Below, in pieces: positions 7,861 through 14,075 of a DNA stretch of 15,056 nucleotides (its first letter is position 1; each line of letters starts with the position of its first letter). The stretch covers positions 1-15,056 of the forward strand of contig JBLIAZ010000040.1 of NCBI GenBank assembly GCA_047631875.1. Direction: 5' to 3'. Source of the stretch: JBLIAZ01 sp047631875 (lineage in GTDB: Bacteria > Bacteroidota > Bacteroidia > Flavobacteriales_C > GCA-002722245). Both the position numbers and the translations under genes were made by a program. The notes beneath the pieces are model-generated. The model saw only the letters and a list, made by a program, of their open reading frames with translations. It was not told where the DNA came from and did no database searches.

Positions 7861-8307
7861 ATGAAATTCCCTCTTTTTATTTTCTTTCTTTTTCCATTTT
7901 TAATTTCTGCTCCATTGTCACAAGACGATTTTGAGGGAACTTTCACAAGTTGGTCAGCGGGAGTCTGTTGTGTCACAGGAACCGACTACAAAATCAGTTT
8001 CACCGTTAAAACAAAAAAAGCTGATCGAATGATAATTAGCAGCATTTGCTACGGTGGTTATCATTTCAACAAGCTTCGAGTAAATAAAACTACCGAAAAC
8101 AAAACCACCAAATACACCATCAAGTTTACCTACAAGCAGGACAACACCGATGACCAAGACCCTCAATACAAGGAGGATAATGGAACGAGCCCCTCGCCTG
8201 TTTTTGAAAAATGCAACAAGCAAACCTTAAATTACACATTTCGTGGTAAAAACTTCGATGTGGAGCTTCCTACGCTGCTACAACTCGAAGCACTTCCAAG
8301 ACCTTAA
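7861..8307 (+). CDS. Small secreted protein of unknown function
   Basis: A 148-aa protein with a very hydrophobic N-terminal signal peptide (KFPLFIFFLFPFLISA), probably cleaved near APLS/QDD. The mature part of about 128 residues has four cysteines (36, 37, 63, 118), which could form disulphides, and beta-prone strands with many Lys and Thr residues. A hydrophilic, Asp/Gln-rich loop occupies residues 93-112. I recognise no family. The ATG lies 2 nt after the stop of the barrel gene, strong evidence for translational coupling and a shared job. No motif points to an enzyme. It might be a periplasmic or surface accessory of the lipoprotein/barrel pair. Confidence 0.75.
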   Translation: MKFPLFIFFLFPFLISAPLSQDDFEGTFTSWSAGVCCVTGTDYKISFTVKTKKADRMIISSICYGGYHFNKLRVNKTTENKTTKYTIKFTYKQDNTDDQDPQYKEDNGTSPSPVFEKCNKQTLNYTFRGKNFDVELPTLLQLEALPRP

Positions 8308-8321
8308 GTAAGTTTATATTG

Positions 8322-8348
8322 ACAATGGTCTGATTGAGCCATGTTTTT
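8322..8348 (+). terminator. Weak terminator candidate after the envelope trio
   Basis: ACAATGGT (8322-8329) can pair with GCCATGT (8338-8344), with one bulged A and one G-U pair around an 8-nt loop, followed by five Ts (8344-8348). The stem is imperfect, so termination may be partial. Its place between the envelope genes and kdsB fits a transcript boundary. Confidence 0.35.
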
Positions 8349-8369
8349 CCAGTAATACCACCCTTTAAT

Positions 8370-8408
8370 CTTTAAACTCGGCACTTTAAACTGGATAAAC
8401 TTTGAACT
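8370..8408 (+). repeat. Three 9-bp direct repeats upstream of kdsB
   Basis: CTTTAAACT occurs at 8370-8378 and 8384-8392, and CTTTGAACT at 8400-8408. Start-to-start spacing is 14 and 16 bp, and the last copy ends 21 bp before the kdsB start codon. They occupy the expected promoter region and could be regulator binding sites or part of the promoter. AT-rich sequence makes chance repeats possible, but two exact 9-mers plus a one-mismatch third within 39 bp is notable. Confidence 0.5.
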
Positions 8409-8429
8409 AAAATTCCTACCTTCACACCC

Positions 8430-9185
8430 ATGAATTTAAAGGTACTTGCAATCATTCCTTCACGTTATGATTCCAGTCGTTTTCCTGGAAAACCACTGGC
8501 CAGCATTAATGGAAAAAGCATGATCCAAAGGGTATATGAACAAGCTACTTCTTGCCCCGGTTTACATGAAGTGATTGTGGCTACCGATGACCAAAGAATA
8601 TTTGACCATGTAGTAAGTTTTGGAGGGAAAGTTGCCATGACATCCACCAACCATCAAAGCGGAACCGACAGGTGCGGCGAAGTACTAAGTAACTACAAAC
8701 ATGAAGTTGACGTGGTGGTAAACATTCAAGGTGACGAACCTTTTATTCACCCCAAACAAATTTCGCAACTGATTGCAGTTTTTGAAGACAGCATGGTAGA
8801 CATCAGCACTTTAGCAAAAAAAATAAACGACGACAACCAAATAAACAACCCTAACATTGTAAAAGTAGTAAGGCAATCAAACTCATTTGCCCTGTACTTT
8901 TCAAGAAGCCCTATCCCTTTTGCGCGGAATACAGCACAAGGCAACTGGACTAAAAATCAAGATTATTATAAACACATTGGAATATACGCTTACAAAGCTA
9001 AAGTGCTTGAAGCTCTGATTCAATTGCCTCCCAGCAAACTAGAAACTACAGAATCCTTGGAGCAACTTCGGTGGCTTGAGAATGGATATAAAATTCATGT
9101 TGGAACAACCGATCTTGAAAGTATTGGAATAGATACTCCAGAGGAGTTACAAGAATTAAACGAAAAATTAAAAAACAACAACTAG
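8430..9185 (+). CDS. kdsB: 3-deoxy-manno-octulosonate cytidylyltransferase (CMP-KDO synthetase)
   Basis: KdsB joins CTP and 3-deoxy-D-manno-octulosonate (KDO) to give CMP-KDO and pyrophosphate (EC 2.7.7.38), activating the sugar for the inner core of lipopolysaccharide in the cytoplasm. The 251-aa length matches the family. Diagnostic motifs are all present: the nucleotide-binding opening IPSRYDSSRFPGKPL (9-23), ATDD (51-54), SGTDR (77-81), NIQGDEPF (98-105) with metal-binding Asp102, SPIPFAR (160-166), HIGIYAY (182-188), ESLEQLRWLENG (208-219) and GIDTPEEL (233-240). The ATG at 8430 puts the first strand MNLKVLAIIP in its normal place. No other KDO gene is adjacent. Three 9-bp repeats precede it, and a run of three small genes follows after 38 nt. 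Confidence 0.97.
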   Translation: MNLKVLAIIPSRYDSSRFPGKPLASINGKSMIQRVYEQATSCPGLHEVIVATDDQRIFDHVVSFGGKVAMTSTNHQSGTDRCGEVLSNYKHEVDVVVNIQGDEPFIHPKQISQLIAVFEDSMVDISTLAKKINDDNQINNPNIVKVVRQSNSFALYFSRSPIPFARNTAQGNWTKNQDYYKHIGIYAYKAKVLEALIQLPPSKLETTESLEQLRWLENGYKIHVGTTDLESIGIDTPEELQELNEKLKNNN

Positions 9186-9223
9186 CTTATCGCTAACAAC
9201 TTACAACTAAAATTAATCACCCC

Positions 9224-9607
9224 ATGAACGTAAAAATTATAATAGAAGCAGCAGAGTGGAATTTTGAAGAAACACTTCCTTTTGCGGTCGAAAAAATCAA
9301 CGATAAACAACAAGATTTTGAACTTCCATTGTACGATAAAAATGGTGATGAAAATGGCAGTGTTACGTTGCCAGACTGCAGGGTTATAGAATTGATTGGC
9401 GAGGACGATGAGGCATTTCATGTCGTATTTGAAAACGTTGTAATCAAAAGCCATAAACAAAGCGAGGTAGACGACAATGAAATCGAAATCAACATTCAAT
9501 TAGCATTAGACAGACCTTTGTGGCAACAAGGAGAAGATTCTGGAATATTTTACAGCTGGGGAAATTTGCCAGAAGAACTAAAAGAATTTAAAATCCGTAA
9601 ACACTAG
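9224..9607 (+). CDS. Small acidic protein of unknown function
   Basis: A 127-aa cytoplasmic-looking protein with no signal peptide and no membrane segment. It is clearly acidic, with clusters such as IGEDDEAFHVVFENV (residues 58-72) and SEVDDNEIEINIQL. Alternating hydrophobic residues suggest a beta-rich fold, and Trp residues occur at 13, 100 and 112. I recognise no family or catalytic motif. It starts 38 nt after kdsB and ends 2 nt before the pyrophosphohydrolase gene, so co-transcription with the latter is very likely. The protein could be a partner of that enzyme, but the sequence does not show this. Confidence 0.75.
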   Translation: MNVKIIIEAAEWNFEETLPFAVEKINDKQQDFELPLYDKNGDENGSVTLPDCRVIELIGEDDEAFHVVFENVVIKSHKQSEVDDNEIEINIQLALDRPLWQQGEDSGIFYSWGNLPEELKEFKIRKH

Positions 9608-9609
9608 CC

Positions 9610-10005
9610 ATGGATATTCAAAAACTGATCAATCAAGTAGGTGAATTTCATGATGCATTTGGAATTGAAAACAACCACAAACCAACCACTAACCTTAGCC
9701 CTGAAGAAATCCAGTTGCGATTTGATTTGCTTAAAGAAGAAAACGAAGAGTACATTGAAGCCGCTAAAAATGGTGACCTTACTGAAGTCGCTGACGCACT
9801 GGGTGACATCATGTACATTTTATTTGGTACCATTTTAAAACACGGACTTCAAGACAAAATTGTGGAAGTGTTTGAAGAAATTCAAAAAAGCAACATGTCT
9901 AAACTAGGAGCCGATGGGAAACCTATTTATAGAGAAGACGGAAAGGTAATGAAAGGCCCAAGTTATTTCAGACCAAACATCCCTGCAATTTTAAATAAAA
10001 ACTAA
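9610..10005 (+). CDS. MazG/PRA-PH-like nucleotide pyrophosphohydrolase
   Basis: A 131-aa all-alpha pyrophosphohydrolase of the MazG/phosphoribosyl-ATP pyrophosphohydrolase-like superfamily. Such enzymes split nucleoside triphosphates, or related nucleotides, to the monophosphate and pyrophosphate using Mg2+. The metal-binding pattern is clear: E43, E46 and E47 in LKEENEEY, then E59, D62 and D66 in EVADALGDIMY. The N-terminal FHDAFGI and the C-terminal SNMSKLGADGKPIYREDGKV are typical of the stand-alone phage- and Bacteroidota-type members. Substrate is unknown; a house-cleaning role against non-canonical nucleotides is the usual suggestion. The gene follows the acidic-protein gene by 2 nt and precedes the LEA-like lipoprotein gene by 13 nt. 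It is not in a histidine-biosynthesis setting, so HisE function is unlikely. Confidence 0.88.
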   Translation: MDIQKLINQVGEFHDAFGIENNHKPTTNLSPEEIQLRFDLLKEENEEYIEAAKNGDLTEVADALGDIMYILFGTILKHGLQDKIVEVFEEIQKSNMSKLGADGKPIYREDGKVMKGPSYFRPNIPAILNKN

Positions 10006-10018
10006 AACATTGAACGTC

Positions 10019-10471
10019 ATGAGAAAAATTGTCTTGTTAGCAGTAGTTGTACTTTCAATTTTCATGACCAGTTGTGGTTACAAGGAAGTGACATACAGTG
10101 GAGTGAAAAATGTGGAACTTCAAAGCGCAAGCTTATCCGAAATAAAATTAAAAATCACGGTAAGGGTAAACAATCCTAACAGCTACAAGATCACTTTAGT
10201 AAATGGGGAGTTCAATGTCAAATCGGATGATTTTGATTTAGGCACTTTTCACCTGACCGAAAAAACAGTCATCCCTGCCGAATCTGAAGGTGATGTGGAT
10301 GTATTTGTACACACAAAATTAAAGTCACTTTTTTCATCAGCTACGATGGCATTAATGGCTAAAGTTCAACAGAATAAGATTCCTGTCACCATTGACGGAC
10401 ACATCACTGCCAAAGCTTATTTTTTACGAAAAAAAATCAAGTTCAACAAGACCGAAAACGTGTCATTGTAG
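10019..10471 (+). CDS. LEA type 2-like lipoprotein
   Basis: A 150-aa lipoprotein. The signal peptide MRKIVLLAVVVLSIFMTSC has a lipobox ending in Cys19, followed by GYKEV. I use the ATG at 10019; an in-frame TTG at 10010 is a poorer start. The mature part fits the LEA-2/WHy fold: residues 42-55 read LKITVRVNNPNSYK, with the hallmark V-x-NPN in the first strands, followed by LVNGEFNV, an 'LGTFHL' strand and a VIPAESEGDVDVFV segment, and a final IPVTIDGHITAKAYF strand pair. Bacterial LEA-2 domain proteins are poorly understood and are linked to desiccation or envelope stress by analogy. Closest neighbour on the same strand is the MazG-like gene 13 nt upstream. Confidence 0.85.
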   Translation: MRKIVLLAVVVLSIFMTSCGYKEVTYSGVKNVELQSASLSEIKLKITVRVNNPNSYKITLVNGEFNVKSDDFDLGTFHLTEKTVIPAESEGDVDVFVHTKLKSLFSSATMALMAKVQQNKIPVTIDGHITAKAYFLRKKIKFNKTENVSL

Positions 10472-10673
10472 CTTTTTGGCAGTAGCATATACTACGTAGA
10501 GAGCTTTAGTATAGCACATGGCCTGTGAATTAACAATTTCTTCTGTAACATTTACGCTTTGATATTGTCTTAAAAGAAGTATTCCTTTAAATTAGTTTTT
10601 TGACTATTAATCGTTAAATTCACTAGCTTAGTCAGTTAGATACTGTAATTAAACATTATATAAATTCTCACCT
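10472..10673 (+). promoter_or_regulatory. Intergenic region with promoter of the 1074-aa secreted protein
   Basis: TTTG at 10599-10602 is followed after 21 nt by TAGCTTAG at 10624-10631, seven of eight matches to the Bacteroidota -7 consensus TAnnTTTG at normal spacing. Transcription would start near 10638, giving a leader of about 36 nt to the ATG at 10674. The upstream part (10472-10590) contains short palindromic bits such as CTACGTAG near 10493 but no convincing terminator or small gene. Confidence 0.55.
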
Positions 10674-13600
10674 ATGAAAATCTTATTACCTTTTTTTGTG
10701 TTTCTATTCGCAATTTCTTCACAATTATACGGACAAGCATGTGCTTCAACTTCCATTTACCCTTACGAGTGGCCAAGTCATAGGAACTGGTTTATGGCTG
10801 CTGGAAACGGATGGACAGGAACTATTGTTAATATGCAAACCATGGCAACCACTCAAGCTGGAGCTACTGGAGCTGGTGATAATTTAGGAGGAGGGGTTTC
10901 TCAGTACGAGGGAACAGCAATTGTTTCAGATGACAATGGGAATTTATTAATGTACACCAACGGTAGACGCATGTGGACAGGTACCTTGCCCGCAATTCGA
11001 ACATATGACGGATTACTTGAAGGAAATGAAGGAGGAAGTACAGGGAGTAATGGTAGTGCCTCACAAGGAATAATTTCTTTCAGGCATCCTACTGCTCCAA
11101 ATGACATTCATGTTTTTACTACAGATGATGCTGAAAGCGGTGGAACAGTTGGGTTAAACCATTTTGTTTTTGACTTATCAGGAAATTTGACAGCTGGACC
11201 TATAAGATTGGGTACTTTCAGATCAAGTGAAGCTTTGGCAGCTACTAGGCATAGCAATGGAATTGATTTCTGGGTTACCGCTATGGATAACAATGGAAAC
11301 TTTCATGCTTACTTGCTTACTTGTACTGGAATAGATATCCCGAATTCAAATCTAAGCCAAGCTGGCGGACCCGACTTATCAAGTAATAGTCAGCTTGAAC
11401 GTGGAGGACTTGCGTTTTCATATGACAGTCAAAAAATGGCACAAGCACATGGATCGTTGATAGTTAGTGAAAAAGTTTCTCTTTACGACTTTGACAACAC
11501 GACTGGAGCAATAACTAACAGGATGAATATTTGTCAAGCCGGGCAATCATTTGGCCCATACGATATTATCTTTTCACCTGACAACAATCGTCTATTTGTT
11601 AATTTTCTGGGCGTAGGTGCAACACTTGATTATTACGATATAAGCTCAGGAGTTGCTGCAACTATCACAGCATCCAGAGCATCTACAGGAATAGCAGCAA
11701 GTGTCCCTACTGGTCGTTCAGCAGCAATTCAGATGGGTGCTAAAGGTTTATTATATATGGCAAGTGGGGCTGCTGCTATAGGACCATTAAGAGAAATACA
11801 AGAAGATATCAATACTGCTACCTCCTTTACAACTGTTGATATACCAGGAGCAAATGGATCACTTGGATTACCAAGAATGTTCATTCCTCCATTAGATAAC
11901 TTAGAAATTCAAGACCCTGGGGTCCTTTGTACGGTAGCTCCAGCAGTTGACTTATCCACAAGCTGGGTGTGTGCAGGAGGTAACGCAGAATTACTAGGAG
12001 GTACGTACACCAGTTTAAAAGGAGGAATTACGGATCCCGATTCAGGGATATACGACCCATCCATAGTTGGAGTCGCGACGGATACCGTTATTTTTACTTT
12101 AACAGGTTCGTGTGGTCTTGTGGACACATTGATTATAAGTGTAATTGATTGTGCTTGTAATGACACTACGTTAGCTGCTACTCCAGATGCTATGTGCGAA
12201 AACGCTACCTCTCTTGATTTAACAACATTGGTTGTTACCTCAGAATCTGGAACTTGGTCGTTAACAGGGGTGCCAGCAGGCTCATCTTCTACTCCATTGA
12301 CTGGAACTGTTTTTGACCCAAACGGATCAGATCCAGGAACTTATACTGTCAAGTACACACTTGATGATGCAGGAAGTCCTGGTTGTCCAGATGGTGCAGA
12401 ACGCAGTATTACTATTCAATCTTCTGCTGTTTCCTTAGGGAATGACACTACAATTTGTTCAAGTTCACCTGATGTACAAGTTAATCCAAGTGTTACAGAC
12501 GCAGGAGCTGCATGGAGCTCTGTGCCTACTGGTTTAGTTAACACAACCGGACTTGTAGATATTGCAGGTGTCTTTGCTGCTGGAGGAACAGTAACTATAA
12601 CATATGATGGAGGTTGTTTAACTCCAGATAGCAAGATCATCACAATTAATAGTTCTGTAACTGATATAGGAGCTGCAACTTTAACAGCTTGTTCAGATGA
12701 CCCTGCTTTACAATTGAGTGCAAGTGCTACAGACGCAGGTGCTGTTTGGAGCTCTGTTCCAATTGGTTTTGTTGACGCAACTGGACTGGTTGATATTGCA
12801 GGAGCTTTTGCATCCGTTGGTGATGCCGGAACAGTGACTGTATCGTACGGTGGAGGCTGTTTAACGCCAGATAACGTTGTGATTACTATTAATGTATGTT
12901 GTGCACCGGTGGACGTAAATACTCCAACGGCAATATGTGTTGGTGAAACTACTGACTTGAGCACTTCAATAAGTACGGGGACTGGAACATGGGCAATTAC
13001 AGGAACCGATCCTGGAGGAGCAACACTTGACCCTAACACAGGGGTATTTACAGCTTCAAATAGTATTTCAGGAACTTATGAAATAACTTTCACCACTGAT
13101 GTAGTTGGTTGTAGCAATGATGACGTAATTAACTTAACAGTTAATCCATACCCTATTGCAGTTGTAAGTCCTTCTACGGGATCTGTTTGTAATGGACAGT
13201 CGGTTGAACTTTCTGCAACAAGTGGAATTGGAACGTCCTTCACCTACTTATGGCAAGACGCCTCAACGAATGACAGGTATAATGTCAATGCTCCTGGTGA
13301 TTACTGGGTTATCATGAGCGTAGGAAGTTGTTCTGATACAGATTCAGTGACCATTGGATCTACTCCCTCCCCAGTAATTAGCCTTCCAGCCAATGATTCT
13401 ATTTGTACACTGAGAGATTCAACATTAGCTGTAGTAGTCACTCATAATGCAGATGTATCTGGCACTGTAACATGGAACACCATAGGAAGTGAAAATGACC
13501 TTGATGTAATAGTTATTGAAACACCAACCACCTTAATAGTGACCGTAACCGATGCTGACGGATGTATTGGAATAGACACCATGGAAGTAACGGAATATTG

Positions 13601-13898
13601 TGCCCCTCCGATCATCGGAACTGTCAATGTTTTTGTACCAGGTGGAACTGATAATCCAACTTGGACACCAACAGGAATTTACACACCTGCCGATATTGGT
13701 GAAAGTTACTTTGAAGTTTACAATAGATGGGGATTAAAAATGTATGAAACGGCAGAATTAGTTCCGAAATGGGATGGAACAAATGACGGAACTGCATGTG
13801 CGACAGGTGTTTACTTCTGGATATGGAAATACACTGAAGTGCTTAAAGATGAAAAACATAATTTAAATGGTTATGTTCAACTCTTGCAGAAAAAGTAA
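10674..13898 (+). CDS. Secreted multidomain protein with CHU_C (type IX secretion type B) domain
   Basis: A 1074-aa secreted protein. Residues 1-20 form a signal peptide (MKILLPFFVFLFAISSQLYG). Residues from about 23 to 415 look like a beta-propeller-type domain common in Bacteroidota surface proteins, with repeats such as GLAFSYDSQKMA, SLYDFDNTTGAITN and YDIIFSPDNNRLFV. About 420-980 hold Ig/PKD-like modules with paired cysteines and GTW/AAWSS strands, including a tandem duplication at 12438-12896. Residues 982-1074 are a gliding-motility-associated (CHU_C) domain with FEVYNRWGLKMYE (1013-1025), KWDGTNDG, GVYFWIWKY and NGYVQLLQKK, which directs export through the type IX system and attachment or release at the surface. 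The usual NGDG-ND opening of this domain is replaced by VFVPGGTDNPTW. Ligand unknown; adhesin-like. It has its own promoter and terminator. Confidence 0.9.
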   Translation: MKILLPFFVFLFAISSQLYGQACASTSIYPYEWPSHRNWFMAAGNGWTGTIVNMQTMATTQAGATGAGDNLGGGVSQYEGTAIVSDDNGNLLMYTNGRRMWTGTLPAIRTYDGLLEGNEGGSTGSNGSASQGIISFRHPTAPNDIHVFTTDDAESGGTVGLNHFVFDLSGNLTAGPIRLGTFRSSEALAATRHSNGIDFWVTAMDNNGNFHAYLLTCTGIDIPNSNLSQAGGPDLSSNSQLERGGLAFSYDSQKMAQAHGSLIVSEKVSLYDFDNTTGAITNRMNICQAGQSFGPYDIIFSPDNNRLFVNFLGVGATLDYYDISSGVAATITASRASTGIAASVPTGRSAAIQMGAKGLLYMASGAAAIGPLREIQEDINTATSFTTVDIPGANGSLGLPRMFIPPLDNLEIQDPGVLCTVAPAVDLSTSWVCAGGNAELLGGTYTSLKGGITDPDSGIYDPSIVGVATDTVIFTLTGSCGLVDTLIISVIDCACNDTTLAATPDAMCENATSLDLTTLVVTSESGTWSLTGVPAGSSSTPLTGTVFDPNGSDPGTYTVKYTLDDAGSPGCPDGAERSITIQSSAVSLGNDTTICSSSPDVQVNPSVTDAGAAWSSVPTGLVNTTGLVDIAGVFAAGGTVTITYDGGCLTPDSKIITINSSVTDIGAATLTACSDDPALQLSASATDAGAVWSSVPIGFVDATGLVDIAGAFASVGDAGTVTVSYGGGCLTPDNVVITINVCCAPVDVNTPTAICVGETTDLSTSISTGTGTWAITGTDPGGATLDPNTGVFTASNSISGTYEITFTTDVVGCSNDDVINLTVNPYPIAVVSPSTGSVCNGQSVELSATSGIGTSFTYLWQDASTNDRYNVNAPGDYWVIMSVGSCSDTDSVTIGSTPSPVISLPANDSICTLRDSTLAVVVTHNADVSGTVTWNTIGSENDLDVIVIETPTTLIVTVTDADGCIGIDTMEVTEYCAPPIIGTVNVFVPGGTDNPTWTPTGIYTPADIGESYFEVYNRWGLKMYETAELVPKWDGTNDGTACATGVYFWIWKYTEVLKDEKHNLNGYVQLLQKK
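12438..12896 (+). repeat. Tandem duplication of an Ig-like module within the secreted protein gene
   Basis: Two copies, about 12438-12656 and 12666-12896, are offset by 234 nt (78 codons). The proteins share 38 of 53 aligned residues by hand count over the core from TDAGA to ITIN, with a 3-residue insertion in the second copy. Both carry WSSVP, TGLVDIAG and GGCLTPD. The DNA is also close (for example ACAGACGCAGG and TGGAGCTCTGT occur in both), so the duplication is relatively recent or kept similar by gene conversion. Confidence 0.9.
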
Positions 13899-13929
13899 TG
13901 TTTTAAGAAAGTGTTTAAAGTTATAATAA

Positions 13930-13964
13930 GCAAAAAAAGCGCCGATTTTGGCGTTTTTTTTTGC
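13930..13964. terminator. Rho-independent terminator after the 1074-aa gene
   Basis: CGCC (13940-13943) pairs with GGCG (13950-13953) around the loop GATTTT. The stem is extended by a G-U pair and a seven-base A/T stretch, and the plus strand ends in nine Ts. It lies 32 nt after the stop codon and before the beta-helix gene, so the two genes are separate transcription units. The A-tract upstream makes it potentially bidirectional. Confidence 0.88.
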
Positions 13965-14075
13965 TTTACACTGTAACAATGAGCAACAACAAGTGTTATA
14001 ACTAGCAGTTGAATTATTGACATTTTTTTGGTATTTTTAACACCGTTAAACACTTTACTTACAAATTGACTACAT

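Noticed and set aside
9182..9499. 105-codon minus-strand open frame opposite the acidic-protein gene
   Set aside because: Low-complexity Phe/Ile/Cys-rich product typical of the reverse strand of AT-rich coding DNA, overlapping a tightly spaced plus-strand gene set.
12416..13039. 207-codon minus-strand open frame inside the large secreted protein gene
   Set aside because: It lies opposite a gene with clear domains and repeats; its sequence mirrors the duplicated Ig modules and has no signal, domain or promoter of its own.
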